Part shown: piece by piece, positions 51,908 through 61,991 of the stretch
How positions within the stretch are numbered: the first letter of the stretch is position 1
Layout: the number at the start of each line of letters is the position of its first letter
NCBI GenBank assembly: GCA_018228685.1
Contig: CP073691.1
Location: forward strand, 248,001 to 312,000
Reading direction: 5' to 3'
Origin: Clostridiaceae bacterium Marseille-Q4149
GTDB taxonomy: Bacteria > Bacillota > Clostridia > Oscillospirales > Oscillospiraceae
DNA: 64,000 nt
Notes under the pieces: generated by a model
Seen by the model: the letters and a program-made list of their open reading frames with translations, nothing else
The model's database searches: none
Told to the model about the DNA's origin: nothing
Position numbers and translations under genes: made by a program

Positions 51908-51938
51908 AAAAAGACGCCGGACTCCGGCGTCTTTTTTT
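51908..51938. terminator. Bidirectional terminator
   Basis: AAAAAGACGCCGG/CCGGCGTCTTTTT, loop ACT, T-runs on both strands; between the carbonic-anhydrase-like gene and mgtE. Confidence 0.9.
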
Positions 51939-51948
51939 CTATATGCAG

Positions 51949-53331
51949 CTACAGCAGGAACCAGGAGGCGAAGCGGAAATAGATCAGCAGGCTGGTGGCG
52001 TCCACGATGGTGGAGATGAAGGGACTGGCCATCACCGCCGGGTCCAGGCCGATCTTCTCGGCCAGGATGGGCAGGGAGCAGCCCACGCACTTGGCAAACA
52101 CCACCACAAACAGGATGGTCAGGCACACCACCAGGCACACCATAGGCGTCACGGCGGCGTTGCCCAGCAGCAGCCGGTCCACCAGCTGCATTTTCACGAA
52201 GTTGGCCCCGGCCAGGCACACGCCGCACAGCAGCGACACCCGCAGTTCCTTCCACAGCACCTGGAAAATGTCGGAAAAGTCCACCTCGTCCAGACTCAGA
52301 GCGCGGATCACCGCCACGGAGGCCTGGGTGCCGGAGTTGCCGCCGGTGCCGGAGAGCATGGGGATATACGAGTTGAGCACCAGGCACGCGGCCAGGGCGC
52401 TTTCATAGTGGTTCAGGATCATCCCCGTGAAGGTGGCTGACAGCATCAGCACCATCAGCCAAGGCAGGCGGGCCCGCCAGGTGGCGAAAATGCCGGACTT
52501 CAGATAGGGCTTGTCCGACGGCAGCATGGCGGCCATCTTCTCGAAGTCCTCCGTGGTCTCCTCCTCGATAACGTCCATGGCGTCGTCCACGGTGACGATG
52601 CCCACCAGGCGCTGCTCCTTGTCCACCACGGGCATGGCCAGGAAGTCGTATTTGCTCAGGGCCTGGGCCACGTCCTCCTTGTCGTCCATGGTGTTCACGG
52701 ACACCACGTTGGGGTCCATGATGTCCTGGATCAGGTCGTCCTCCTCCGCCAGCAGCAGGTCCCGGACGGACAGTACCCCCAGCAGATGCCGGGTGGGGTC
52801 GGTGACATACAGGATGTTGATGGTCTCCAGCTCGCCGCCGATGCGGCGGATGCGCTTGAAGGCGTCCTCCACCGTCATGTCCTTTTTCAGGGACAGGAAC
52901 TCCATGTTCATAATGGACCCGGCGGAGTCCTCGGGGTACTGGAGAATTTCGTTGATGGACTTGCGCATCTCCGGCGTGGCCTTGTCCAGAATGCGGATCA
53001 CCACGCTGGCGGGCATTTCCTCCACGATGTCCACGGCATCGTCCAGATACAGCTCGTCCAGCACCTCCTTCAGCTCGGTGTTGGAAAAGCCGTTGATGAG
53101 CATCTCCTGGCTGTCGGATTCCAGCTCCACGAACACCTCCGCCGCCAGCTCCTTGGGCAGCAGCCGGTACAGCAGGGGCATCTCCTCCTCGCCGGCCTCC
53201 TCCAGCAAAAGGGCGATATCCGCAGGCTCCATAGGCAGGAACAGGTCCCGCAATCGGGCGTACTGCTTATTTTTGATAAGCGCCTCAATATTTTCCAGAT
53301 ATTGGTCCAATTCTTCCTGGTGATCGAACAT
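51949..53331 (-). CDS. mgtE: Magnesium transporter MgtE
   Basis: 460 residues from ATG 53331 (AAAGGAGG). N-terminal MgtE_N helical domain (EPADIALLLEE), tandem CBS domains (about 130-255; VLSVRDLLLAEEDDLIQDIM, DKEQRLVGIVTVDDAMDVI) that sense cytosolic Mg2+, a connecting helix, and five membrane helices with the conserved LSGTGGNSGTQAS and DPAVMASPFISTIVD pore motifs. Mg2+ channel. Controlled by an upstream M-box. Confidence 0.95.
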   Translation of the reverse strand: MFDHQEELDQYLENIEALIKNKQYARLRDLFLPMEPADIALLLEEAGEEEMPLLYRLLPKELAAEVFVELESDSQEMLINGFSNTELKEVLDELYLDDAVDIVEEMPASVVIRILDKATPEMRKSINEILQYPEDSAGSIMNMEFLSLKKDMTVEDAFKRIRRIGGELETINILYVTDPTRHLLGVLSVRDLLLAEEDDLIQDIMDPNVVSVNTMDDKEDVAQALSKYDFLAMPVVDKEQRLVGIVTVDDAMDVIEEETTEDFEKMAAMLPSDKPYLKSGIFATWRARLPWLMVLMLSATFTGMILNHYESALAACLVLNSYIPMLSGTGGNSGTQASVAVIRALSLDEVDFSDIFQVLWKELRVSLLCGVCLAGANFVKMQLVDRLLLGNAAVTPMVCLVVCLTILFVVVFAKCVGCSLPILAEKIGLDPAVMASPFISTIVDATSLLIYFRFASWFLL

Positions 53332-53362
53332 GACCGGTTCCTCCTTTCCTGTATATACATAG

Positions 53363-53398
53363 CAAAAAATCCACAACGGCAGAAAGCCCATTGTGGAT
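53363..53398 (-). terminator. M-box terminator
   Basis: Minus strand ATCCACAA...TTGTGGAT stem followed by TTTTTTG, between the Mg2+ aptamer and mgtE. Confidence 0.85.
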
Positions 53399-53585
53399 GC
53401 GCAAAGGGGCCGCGCGGGATGCGTGACCTGGCCACCGTAACAAGCTTTAGCATCGCGGGGCGGTGAAACTGCGTTAGATGATACCTTGGCTTCGATATCG
53501 CCTGTTCAAACCCTCTCATGGTGTCTCCACCACTCTGCGGCAGCAGTCCGTATCCCTCGCGGTAGCCTTACCTACCGGAGCATAT
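53399..53585 (-). promoter_or_regulatory. M-box (ykoK) Mg2+ riboswitch
   Basis: On the minus strand the conserved ykoK blocks appear in order: TCCGGTAGGTAAGGCTACC, GGGATACGGACTGCTGCCGC, GGTGGAGACACC, AACAGGCGATATCGAAGCCAAGG (given in part), ending before a terminator and mgtE. High Mg2+ should stabilise the aptamer and cause termination. Confidence 0.9.
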
Positions 53586-53598
53586 TTTATTCAGATAT

Positions 53599-53627
53599 AG
53601 AGTAAAACAAATTCTTCCGTCTGTCAA
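53599..53627 (-). promoter_or_regulatory. mgtE promoter
   Basis: Minus strand TTGACA (53622-53627), 17 bases, TACTCT (53599-53604), just upstream of the M-box. Confidence 0.6.
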
Positions 53628-53635
53628 CCCCTTTT

Positions 53636-53684
53636 GGCAAAAATGCCTCCCCCGCCCGGGCGCGGGACCCGGGCAGGGGAGGGC
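53636..53684 (-). terminator. glycogen operon terminator
   Basis: GC-rich hairpin with CCCGGG core arms (53645-53684) followed on the minus strand by ATTTTTG, 5 bases after the glgP stop. Confidence 0.75.
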
Positions 53685-53689
53685 GGGAG

Positions 53690-56107
53690 TTACTTTTTAT
53701 AGGGGACGTGCCAGATGGTGTCGGCATAGTCGGCGATGGAGCGGTCGGCGGAGAAAATGCCGCTGCGTGCGATGTTGTGCAGGCTCATGCGGTTCCACTT
53801 CTCCCGGTCGGCATAGGTATCCACCACCCGGTGGGAGGCGGCGCAGTAGGACGCAAAGTCCGCCAGCAGCAGATACTGGTCCGCCGGGCAGTCCGCGCCG
53901 TACAGCAGCCGCTGATACAGGTCCTCATAGCTGACGCCGTCCCGGAAGCCGGTTTTCAGCTGATCCAGCACCCGGTGCAGCACCGGATCCCGGGTATACA
54001 GCAGATAGGGGTCATAGCTCTGGCGCAGGCGGGCGGCCTCGTCGGCGGTGAGGCCGAACAGGAACATATTCTCGTCGCCCAGCACCTGGTGCATCTCCAC
54101 GTTGGCGCCGTCCAGGGTGCCCAGGGTCAGGGCGCCGTTCATCATGAACTTCATGTTGCCGGTGCCGCTGGCCTCCTTGCCGGCGGTGGAGATCTGCTGG
54201 CTGACCTCGCTGGCGGGCATCAGCATCTCCGCCATGGAAACCCGGTAATTCTCCAGGAACACCACCTGGAGCTTATCCCGGCAGATGGGGTCACTGTTGA
54301 TCTGGTCGGCCAGGGAGTTGATAAGGCGGATAATGCGCTTGGCCACAGCGTAGCCCGGGGCGGCCTTGGCCCCGAACAGGAAGGTCTGGGGCCGGAAGTC
54401 CATGTTGGGATCGTCCTGGAGCTGTTGATAGAGGCTGATGATGTGCAGCACGTTCAGCAGCTGCCGCTTATACTCGTGCAGGCGCTTGACCTGGACGTTG
54501 AAGATGGCGTCGGTGTTCAGGGTGACCCCCTGCTGGCGCTTGGCCCAGCGGGCAAAGGCCTGCTTGTTGTCCCCCTTGATCTGCTCCAGCCGGGAGAGCA
54601 CCGCCGCGTCACCGGCGAAGCGGTCCAGGTCCGACAGGCACCCGGCGTGGGTGAGATACCCATCGCCGATGCAGTCCCGGATCAGGCCGTCCAGGCCGGG
54701 GTTGATCTGGCTGATCCAGCGGCGGTGGTCCACGCCGTTGGTGACGTTTCTGAACTTGTCCGGCTCCATGCCGCAGGCGTCCCGGAACACGTCCCGCCGC
54801 AGAATGTCGGAGTGCAGGGCGGACACGCCGTTGACGGCCATGCCCCCGGCGATGCAGAGGTTGGCCATGTGCACCACGCCGTCCCAGATGACCGCCATTT
54901 TCTCCGTCTTTTTGGGGTCGTGATAGAAATCGTCCACCTTCTGCTGCCAGCGCCGCGCGATCTCCTGCATGATCTGCCAGATGCGGGGCAGCAGCGTCTC
55001 GAACAGCCGCTGGGGCCAGCTCTCCAGTGCCTCGGCCAGCACGGTGTGGTTGGTATAGGCCACGGAGTGGCGGGTGATGTCCCAGGCCTCGTCCCAGCCC
55101 AGGCCCGCGTCGTCGATGAGGATGCGCATCAGCTCCGGGATCACCAGCGCCGGGTGGGTGTCGTTGATCTGGATGACGTTCTTCTCGTGGAAGTTCTTCA
55201 GGGTGCCGTAGGTCTGGATGTGCCGGCGGGTGATGGACTGCAGGGTGGCCGACACGAAGAAATACTGCTGCTTCAGCCGCAGGGACTTGCCCTCGTAGTG
55301 GTTGTCCTCGGGATAGAGGATGGTGCTGATGGAGTCGGCCATGGCCCGCTCCTCGTTGGCCTTCAGGTACTGCCCCTGGCTGAACAGCTGCATATCAATG
55401 GGCTTGGGGCTCTTGGCGTCCCACAGGCGCAGGGTGTTCACATGGTCGGTGTTGTAGCCCGCCACCAGCATATCGCAGGGGATGGCCAGCACCCGGGTAT
55501 AGTCCTCGTGGACCACCATCAGGTGGCCGTTGTCCCACCGGGTGCGGACCCGGCCGCCGAAGTGAATTTCCTCGGCCTCCTGGGGCTTGGGCATCAGCCA
55601 CGCGTCCCCCAGGTTCAGCCAGTCGTCGGGCAGCTCCACCTGCTGACCGTCCACGATCTTCTGCTTGAAAATGCCCAGCTCATAGCAGATGGAGTAGCCG
55701 GTGGCGGGAATGTCCAGGGTGGTCATGCTGTCCAGATAGCAGGCGGCCAGGCGGCCCAGGCCGCCGTTGCCAAGGCCCGCGTCCGGCTCCATGTCGAAGA
55801 TATCCGGGGCGGAGAAGCCCAGCTCCTCCACCGCCTGGGTCAGCTGGGGCAGAATGCCCAGGTTGTATGCGTTTTTCATGAGGCTGCGGCCCATCAGGAA
55901 CTCCAGGGACATATAGTGCACCCGCTTTTCCTGCTGCTCCTGGGTGCGCTCCTGGGTGTCCACGCTGCGCACGGCCATAATGTCCCGCAGGGCCAGGGCG
56001 CAGGCCTTCATGATCTCCCCGTCGGTGGCCTGCTTTTCCGTGCAGCCATAGTTCAGGCGCAGCTTCTGCTGGATGGCCTCCTTCAGGGCGTCTTTGGTAT
56101 AAGTCAT
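53690..56107 (-). CDS. glgP: Glycogen/maltodextrin phosphorylase
   Basis: 805 residues, full length for GT35. The N-terminal EFLMGRSLMKNAYNLG and GNGGLGRLAACYLDS, the RRWI phosphate region (VDHRRWISQ), RLHEYKRQLLN, and the PLP-lysine segment EASGTGNMKFMMNGALTLGTLDGANVE are all present. It releases glucose-1-phosphate from alpha-1,4-glucan ends. Last gene of the glg operon; its ATG follows the glgA stop with no gap. Pairs synthesis and breakdown in one transcript. Confidence 0.95.
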   Translation of the reverse strand: MTYTKDALKEAIQQKLRLNYGCTEKQATDGEIMKACALALRDIMAVRSVDTQERTQEQQEKRVHYMSLEFLMGRSLMKNAYNLGILPQLTQAVEELGFSAPDIFDMEPDAGLGNGGLGRLAACYLDSMTTLDIPATGYSICYELGIFKQKIVDGQQVELPDDWLNLGDAWLMPKPQEAEEIHFGGRVRTRWDNGHLMVVHEDYTRVLAIPCDMLVAGYNTDHVNTLRLWDAKSPKPIDMQLFSQGQYLKANEERAMADSISTILYPEDNHYEGKSLRLKQQYFFVSATLQSITRRHIQTYGTLKNFHEKNVIQINDTHPALVIPELMRILIDDAGLGWDEAWDITRHSVAYTNHTVLAEALESWPQRLFETLLPRIWQIMQEIARRWQQKVDDFYHDPKKTEKMAVIWDGVVHMANLCIAGGMAVNGVSALHSDILRRDVFRDACGMEPDKFRNVTNGVDHRRWISQINPGLDGLIRDCIGDGYLTHAGCLSDLDRFAGDAAVLSRLEQIKGDNKQAFARWAKRQQGVTLNTDAIFNVQVKRLHEYKRQLLNVLHIISLYQQLQDDPNMDFRPQTFLFGAKAAPGYAVAKRIIRLINSLADQINSDPICRDKLQVVFLENYRVSMAEMLMPASEVSQQISTAGKEASGTGNMKFMMNGALTLGTLDGANVEMHQVLGDENMFLFGLTADEAARLRQSYDPYLLYTRDPVLHRVLDQLKTGFRDGVSYEDLYQRLLYGADCPADQYLLLADFASYCAASHRVVDTYADREKWNRMSLHNIARSGIFSADRSIADYADTIWHVPYKK

Positions 56108-57532
56108 TTAGTGGTTCCTCCGTGATAGATCTTGGTAAATGCGCCGGTAGGCCCCGGCGCTGCGGTTCCAGCTGAAGTCCTCGGTCATGCCCCGGCGGCG
56201 GACGGTGTCAAAGCCCATCCGGTCCCCCCGGTACAGGCCCACCGCCTGCCCCACCGTCTGGCACAGGTCATGGGCGGTGCAGCCGGAGAACACATAGCCG
56301 TTGCCATCGGGCTGGCCCACCTGGCAGGAGCGGACGGTGTCGTTGAGGCCGCCGGTCTGGCGGACGATGGGCACCGCGCCATAGCGCATGGCGATCAGCT
56401 GGCTCAGGCCGCAGGGCTCGCTGCGGGAGGGCATCAGGAACAGGTCCGCCGCGCCGTAGATCCGGCGGGACAGATTGTCGGAATAGGTGATTTGGGCCGA
56501 TACCCGGCCGGGCCACCGGTTCTGGGCCCAGCGGAAGGCGTCCTCAAACTGGGACTCCCCCTGGCCCAGCACCACCAGCTGGCAGCCGGTGGCCATAATG
56601 CCCTCCAGACCCTGGCACACCAGGTCCATGCCCTTGTGGCCCACCAGGCGGCTGACGATGGCCATCAGCGGGGTGTCCGGCTCCTGGGCAAGGCCCAGCT
56701 GCCGCTGCAGCTCCGCCTTGCACACGGCCTTGCCCTCCATATGGTCGGGGTCGAAGGTCCGGGGCAGGGAGCCGTCGTGGGCGGGGTTATAGCTCTCAAT
56801 GTCCAGACCGTTGAGCACGCCGGAGAGCTTATAGTCGATCAGGTGCACCACCTGCTCCAGGCCGCAGGCATAGGCCGGGTCATGGAGCTGGGCGGCGTAG
56901 GTGGGGCTGACGGTGGTAACGGCGTTGGCGGTGAGCATAGCCCCCTTCATCAGGTTCACGCACCCGTCCATCCGCAGGATGCCGCCGTCGTACCAGCCCC
57001 GGTTCAGGCCGAACAGGTCCTCCACGGTCTCGGGGCCGTACTTGCCCTGATACTCCACGTTGTGGATGGTGAACACCACCGGCAGGTCGTTTCCGGCGTC
57101 CCGCAGGTACACCGGCACCAGGGCCGTCTGCCAGTCGTTGCAGTGGACCACGTTGGGATACTCCGCCAGGTGGGGCAGCAGGGCTACCGCCGCCTTGGAG
57201 AAGAAGGCAAAGCGCTCCCCGTCGTCCATGTCGCCGTACAGGCCCCGGCGGCGGAAATAGCGCTCGTTGTCCGCAAAATACCAGGTGACGCCCCGGTATT
57301 CCAGGGAGAACAGCCCGCAGTATTCGTGCCGCCAGCCCAGGTCCACATAGATATAGCAGCGGAAGTTCATCTTCTCCCGCCAGCGCTGGGCGATCTGGCC
57401 ATACAGCGGCAGCAGCACGGCGGTATGGTCGCCCTCCGCCGCCACCGCCGGGGGCAGACTGCCCAGCACGTCCGCAAGGCCCCCGGTTTTGCAGAACGGG
57501 GCCGCCTCGCTGGTGATATACAGAATATTCAT
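56108..57532 (-). CDS. glgA: Glycogen synthase
   Basis: 474 residues, GT5 family. MNILYITSEAAPFCKTGGLADVLGSLP contains the ADP-glucose-binding KTGGL motif; the C-terminal Rossmann half has MPSRSEPCGLSQLIAMRYGAVPIVRQTGGL with the catalytic Glu. It transfers glucose from ADP-glucose to growing glycogen. It lies between glgD (32 bp) and glgP (0 bp). Confidence 0.95.
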   Translation of the reverse strand: MNILYITSEAAPFCKTGGLADVLGSLPPAVAAEGDHTAVLLPLYGQIAQRWREKMNFRCYIYVDLGWRHEYCGLFSLEYRGVTWYFADNERYFRRRGLYGDMDDGERFAFFSKAAVALLPHLAEYPNVVHCNDWQTALVPVYLRDAGNDLPVVFTIHNVEYQGKYGPETVEDLFGLNRGWYDGGILRMDGCVNLMKGAMLTANAVTTVSPTYAAQLHDPAYACGLEQVVHLIDYKLSGVLNGLDIESYNPAHDGSLPRTFDPDHMEGKAVCKAELQRQLGLAQEPDTPLMAIVSRLVGHKGMDLVCQGLEGIMATGCQLVVLGQGESQFEDAFRWAQNRWPGRVSAQITYSDNLSRRIYGAADLFLMPSRSEPCGLSQLIAMRYGAVPIVRQTGGLNDTVRSCQVGQPDGNGYVFSGCTAHDLCQTVGQAVGLYRGDRMGFDTVRRRGMTEDFSWNRSAGAYRRIYQDLSRRNH

Positions 57533-57564
57533 ATGGTCACCTCCGGATGAACGTGTGTCATATT

Positions 57565-58671
57565 TCAGATCGTGACGCCCCGGGCCACCACCAGGGGATA
57601 GTTCTCGTGTCCCATCAGGGTGCGCCCCTCCTGCACGGTGACGTATTTGTCGGTGATAACGCCCCGCAGGACGGCGCCCCGGCGGACCACGGTGCCCTTG
57701 AACAGGATGCAGCCCTCCACGTCGGCCCCCGGCTCGATGCGGACGCCCCGGAACAGGATGCAGTTTTTCACCGTGCCCTGGATGTCGCAGCCGTCGGCGA
57801 TAAGGGAGTTGACGCAGGAGCCGTCCATATAGGACGAGGGGGAGTCGTTTTCCTTGGCGAAGATGGGCCGCTGGGGAGCGAACAGCTCCATGCGGATCTC
57901 CGGCCGCAGCAGCTCCATGCTGCGGCGGTAGTAGGACTCGATGGTGTCGATGCGGGCGGCGTAGCCGTCCCAGACATAGGCCCGGAAATGAAGGGCATCC
58001 TTCCTGTCCTGGAGAATGTTGTGGCGGAAGCTGTACTGGTTGTGCGCCATGCAGTCGGTGACCAGCTGGATCAGCAGGTCCCGGCGCAGCACGAAGATGT
58101 TCAGGCAGCGGAAGCCCTCATGGGTGAACACGTCGTGGGCCACGTCCACAATGCGCCCGGAATTATCCAGCTGAAAATAGGTGTCGCTTTCCGGCCCCGG
58201 CAGGGAGGTGCACACCGCCGTCATGTCCGCGCCGGAGGCGATGTGGTCCCGCAGCACGTCGTCCAGGGGCAGGTTCACCACCAGGTCGCTGTCGGTCAGC
58301 ACCACATAATCCTGCCGGATGTCCTTGAGATAGTCCATGACGCAGCCCAGGGCCTCCACCTTGCCCCGGAACCGGCCGGCATCGCCCCGCCGCTCGGCAT
58401 AGGCGAAGGCAGGCAGCAGGGTCAGGCCGCCGTGGTTGCGGCTCAGGTCCCAGCTTTTGCCGGTGCCCAAATGGTCCAGCATACTCTGGCACTTGCCGTG
58501 CATGATGACGCCCACGTCCCGGACGCCGGCATTGACCATGTTGGAGAGCATAAAGTCCACCACCCGATAGTTGCCCCCGAAGGGGATGGAACCGTGGATG
58601 CGGTGCTCGATCAGCTCCCGCAGCCCGGTTTTCTTTTCATAGGAGAAAATGATGCCGTGCATTCCGTTCAT
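57565..58671 (-). CDS. glgD: Glucose-1-phosphate adenylyltransferase regulatory subunit
   Basis: 368 residues from ATG 58671, overlapping the glgC stop by 4 bp. It is a GlgC homologue with a nucleotidyltransferase domain and C-terminal beta-helix ([19 protein letters not shown]), but the nucleotide-binding loop is degenerate: it opens [21 protein letters not shown] in place of GGGxGxRL. This is the usual difference in Firmicutes GlgD, which partners GlgC and tunes its activity. Confidence 0.92.
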   Translation of the reverse strand: MNGMHGIIFSYEKKTGLRELIEHRIHGSIPFGGNYRVVDFMLSNMVNAGVRDVGVIMHGKCQSMLDHLGTGKSWDLSRNHGGLTLLPAFAYAERRGDAGRFRGKVEALGCVMDYLKDIRQDYVVLTDSDLVVNLPLDDVLRDHIASGADMTAVCTSLPGPESDTYFQLDNSGRIVDVAHDVFTHEGFRCLNIFVLRRDLLIQLVTDCMAHNQYSFRHNILQDRKDALHFRAYVWDGYAARIDTIESYYRRSMELLRPEIRMELFAPQRPIFAKENDSPSSYMDGSCVNSLIADGCDIQGTVKNCILFRGVRIEPGADVEGCILFKGTVVRRGAVLRGVITDKYVTVQEGRTLMGHENYPLVVARGVTI

Positions 58672-59879
58672 GCTTCCACCTCCCCGTGATGACGGTCCAG
58701 CAGCGCCTTGGCAGGCACCACCTCGCCGGGGGCGATGACGGTGTCCGGCCCCAGGACGGCGATGCCCCACTCGGCGGGATTTTTGGCGGTTTCCGGCGGC
58801 GCGCCTACCTGAGCGCCCCGGCCCACCCGGCAGCGCTCGCCGATGATGGCATACTGCACCACCGCGCCCTCCTCGATGACGGCCCCGGGCATGACCACGG
58901 AATAGGACACGCTGGCCCCCTGGCCCACCTGGGTGTTATAGCTGAGCACACTGTTTTTCACCTCGCCCAGGATGCCGCAGCCCTTGGCCACGGCGCTGTT
59001 GCCCACGTCGGCGTGGGGGCCCAGAAACGCCGGCGGGCAGGACGGGGTCCGGCAATAGATGGGCCACTTCTTGTCCAGCAGGTTCAGCCCGCTGCCCGGG
59101 GCCAGCATATCCATGTTGGCGTCCCACAGGGAGTCCAGGGTGCCCACGTCCTTCCAGTAGCCCTCGAAGCGATAGGCGGACATGACCTCTCCGGCCTCCA
59201 GCATGGCGGGGATGATGTTCTTGCCGAAGTCGTTGTCGGAGGTGGGGTCGGCCTCGTCTGCCAGCAGATAGGCCCGCAGCTTCTGCCAGGTGAAGATATA
59301 GATCCCCATGGAGGCCAGGTTGCTCCGGGGCTCCTTGGGCTTTTCGGCGAAGGCGGTGATCCGGTCGTTTTCGTCCACGGACATGATGCCGAAGCGGCTG
59401 GCCTCAGACCAGGGGACCTCCATCACGGAGATGGTGCAGGCGGCCCCGGCGTCCTTGTGGTGCTGGAGCATCCGGGAATAGTCCATCTTATAGATGTGGT
59501 CCCCGGACAGCACCGCCACATACTCCGGGTCGTACAGGTCCACAAAGCCGATGTTCTGATAGATGGCGTTGGCGGTGCCCTTGTACCAGGAGGCGCCGGA
59601 GGCGCTCTGGTACGGCGGCAGAATATGGACGCCGCCGTTGAGCCGGTCCAGCTCCCAGGGCTGGCCGCTGCCGATATAGCTGTTGAGCTCCAGGGGGCGG
59701 TACTGGGTCAGCACACCCACGGTGTCGATGCCGGAATTGGTGCAGTTGGACAGGGGAAAGTCGATGATGCGGAACTTGCCCCCAAAGGGCACCGCGGGCT
59801 TTGCCATGTCGCCGGTGAGGACATACAGGCGGCTGCCCTGTCCGCCGGCCAGCAGCATGGCCACGCATTCTTTTTTCAT
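58668..59879 (-). CDS. glgC: Glucose-1-phosphate adenylyltransferase
   Basis: 403 residues. Catalytic loop [40 protein letters not shown] and the ADP-glucose site [17 protein letters not shown] are present, followed by a left-handed beta-helix. It makes ADP-glucose, the committed step. Start ATG 59879 behind GGAGGG, 27 bp after glgB. Confidence 0.95.
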   Translation of the reverse strand: MKKECVAMLLAGGQGSRLYVLTGDMAKPAVPFGGKFRIIDFPLSNCTNSGIDTVGVLTQYRPLELNSYIGSGQPWELDRLNGGVHILPPYQSASGASWYKGTANAIYQNIGFVDLYDPEYVAVLSGDHIYKMDYSRMLQHHKDAGAACTISVMEVPWSEASRFGIMSVDENDRITAFAEKPKEPRSNLASMGIYIFTWQKLRAYLLADEADPTSDNDFGKNIIPAMLEAGEVMSAYRFEGYWKDVGTLDSLWDANMDMLAPGSGLNLLDKKWPIYCRTPSCPPAFLGPHADVGNSAVAKGCGILGEVKNSVLSYNTQVGQGASVSYSVVMPGAVIEEGAVVQYAIIGERCRVGRGAQVGAPPETAKNPAEWGIAVLGPDTVIAPGEVVPAKALLDRHHGEVEA

Positions 59880-59906
59880 GTCTGTTCGTTCCCTCCAGTC
59901 TGTCGG

Positions 59907-61748
59907 TTATGCCTTGTTGCTTCTGCGCCGGACCCTCCCCTGCAGAAACACCGCGCCCAGAGGCGGCACCCGCAGGGCAATGGACTTGTCCCGCCCGTGG
60001 GACGGGATATCCTCCACGGGGATGGGTCCGGTATTGCACACACCGGAGCCGCCCCAGGCGGCGTCGTCGGTGTTGAACACTTCCTCGTAATACAGCTTTC
60101 CCGGGACGCCGAAGCGATAGCCCTCATGGGCCTCCGGGGAGAAGTTCACCACGCAGATCAGCTCCCGGCCCTTCCGGTCACGGCGCAGGAAAACCAGCAC
60201 GTTGTTGTGGTTGTCATCGGCCACCAGCCACTCAAAGCCGTTCCAGTCCTGGTCGTTTTCCCACAGGGGGCGGGACTTCTTATAAAACCGGTTCAGGGCC
60301 TGGATGCAGGCGTGGGTGCGGCCGCAGTCGTCCCGGTCCAGCAGATACCAGTCCAGCTGGCCCCGGAAGTCCCACTCGTGCCACTGGCCCAGCTCCGCCC
60401 CCATAAAGGTGAGCTTCTTGCCGGGGTGGGCCAGCATATAGGCCGTGAAGCCCCGGACCCCTGCCAGCTGCCGCCAGTCGTCCCCGGGCATCTTGCCCCG
60501 GAGGGAGCCCTTCATATACACCACCTCGTCGTGGGACAGGGGCAGCACGAAGCGCTCGGAGAAGGCGTACATCATGGAGAAGGTCACGTCCTTGTGGTGG
60601 AACTGGCGGAACCAGGGGTCCATCTTCAGATAGTGGCACACGTCGTTCATCCATCCCATGTTCCACTTCAGGCCGAAGCCCAGGCCGCCCTCCTCAATGG
60701 GCCAGGTGACCTTGGGCCAGGCGGTGGACTCCTCCGCCGCCGTCAGGGCCGGGGGATCCATGGCCGCCGCCAGGCGGTTCAGGTCCTGCAAAAACGAGAT
60801 GGCCTCCAGATTTTCGTGGCCGCCGTGGACATTGGGCCGCCACTCGGTCCGGCCATAGTCCAGATACAGCATGGACGCCACGGCGTCCACCCGCAGGCCG
60901 TCGATGTGGTATTCCTCCAGCCACCACCGGGCAGAGGACAGCAGGAAGGACCGCACGTCGTCCTTGCCGAAGTCAAAGACCCGGGTGCCCCAGCTCTCGT
61001 GCTCCCGCTTCAGGGGGTCGCCGTATTCATACAGGCTGGTGCCGTCAAAGTCGATGAGGCCGTGGGCGTCCTTGCAGAAGTGGGCGGGGACCCAGTCCAG
61101 GATCACCGCCAGCCCCGCCCGGTGCAGCCGGTCCACCAGATACATGAAGTCGTGGGGGTCGCCGTAGCGGCTGGTGGGGGCGAAATAGCCCACGCACTGA
61201 TAGCCCCAGGAGTCGTCCAGGGGATACTCCGTCACCGGCAGCAGCTCCACGGCGTTGTAGCCCATGCTGCGGACATAGGGGGCCAGTCGGTCCGCCAGCC
61301 GGCGATAGTTCAGGAACGCCCCGTCCTCTCCCCGCTGCCAGGAGCCGCAGTGGACCTCATAGATGTTCAGGGGCCCCTCGGTCAGGGGTGTTTCCCGGCG
61401 GCGCTCCCGCCACACGTCGTCGTGCCAGTGGAAGCCGGACACGTCGAACAGGCGGCTGGCGGTGTCGGGCCGCAGCTGGGCATAGGTGCCGTAGGGGTCC
61501 GCCTTCCAGCGGACCTGGCCGTCGGCCCCGGTGATGACGTATTTATAGCAGTCGCCGGGCCGGGCGTCGGAAACGGTCAGGACCCAGTCGCTGCCCTGCC
61601 GCTCCATGGGAACGGGCTGCCAGTGGTTGAAGTCACCGGCCAGGGCGGCCTCCCGGGCGCTGGGGGCATAGACCCGGAAGGACCAGCCCTCCCCCGCCGG
61701 ATGCGCGCCATAGGTCCGGTAAAGCTCTGTGTTTTCGGAAACGTTCAT
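59907..61748 (-). CDS. glgB: 1,4-alpha-glucan branching enzyme
   Basis: 613 residues. N-terminal CBM48 (about 10-110), then a GH13 barrel with YEVHCGSW, GLRVDAVAS (nucleophile D288), AEEST (acid at E339/E340) and LPLSHDEV, then a C-terminal beta domain. It lacks a second N1 domain, as in many clostridia. It makes alpha-1,6 branches. First gene of the glg operon with a promoter at 61847-61875. Confidence 0.94.
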   Translation of the reverse strand: MNVSENTELYRTYGAHPAGEGWSFRVYAPSAREAALAGDFNHWQPVPMERQGSDWVLTVSDARPGDCYKYVITGADGQVRWKADPYGTYAQLRPDTASRLFDVSGFHWHDDVWRERRRETPLTEGPLNIYEVHCGSWQRGEDGAFLNYRRLADRLAPYVRSMGYNAVELLPVTEYPLDDSWGYQCVGYFAPTSRYGDPHDFMYLVDRLHRAGLAVILDWVPAHFCKDAHGLIDFDGTSLYEYGDPLKREHESWGTRVFDFGKDDVRSFLLSSARWWLEEYHIDGLRVDAVASMLYLDYGRTEWRPNVHGGHENLEAISFLQDLNRLAAAMDPPALTAAEESTAWPKVTWPIEEGGLGFGLKWNMGWMNDVCHYLKMDPWFRQFHHKDVTFSMMYAFSERFVLPLSHDEVVYMKGSLRGKMPGDDWRQLAGVRGFTAYMLAHPGKKLTFMGAELGQWHEWDFRGQLDWYLLDRDDCGRTHACIQALNRFYKKSRPLWENDQDWNGFEWLVADDNHNNVLVFLRRDRKGRELICVVNFSPEAHEGYRFGVPGKLYYEEVFNTDDAAWGGSGVCNTGPIPVEDIPSHGRDKSIALRVPPLGAVFLQGRVRRRSNKA

Positions 61749-61846
61749 GGAATGATCTCCCTATATCAGCGTAATGTTATCATAACGGCCCCGAAAGCCG
61801 GGGCGAAGTGGGTCGATGGCAGGACAAAATACCGCATTCTGGCCCT

Positions 61847-61875
61847 ATTGTAACGCAAACCGCCCCCCTCGTCAA
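61847..61875 (-). promoter_or_regulatory. glycogen operon promoter
   Basis: Minus strand TTGACG (61870-61875), 17 bases, TACAAT (61847-61852); about 100-nt leader to glgB with no clear riboswitch. Confidence 0.75.
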
Positions 61876-61956
61876 GAAATCCGCCGTTACCGGGAACACC
61901 ATTTATACGAAACATAGGACGCCGCCCTCCGGCCCCTTCACCGCCGGGGCAAGAAG

Positions 61957-61987
61957 ATCACCCGAAGGGGGTCGCCCTTCGGGTGAT
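61957..61987 (-). terminator. Terminator after the DUF2344 gene
   Basis: ATCACCCGAAGGG/CCCTTCGGGTGAT, 13 bp perfect, then TCTTCTTG on the minus strand. Confidence 0.75.
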
Positions 61988-61991
61988 GGGA

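Noticed and set aside
53070..53519. Minus-strand frame starting MRGFEQAISK
   Set aside because: Its first part is the M-box aptamer and the rest is out of frame with mgtE.
53708..57550. Long plus-strand frames opposite glgP and glgA
   Set aside because: Antisense shadows of confidently identified enzymes; no ribosome sites.
58686..61853. 1055-codon plus-strand frame across glgC, glgD and glgB
   Set aside because: It crosses three real genes and their junctions on the other strand and has low-complexity translation.
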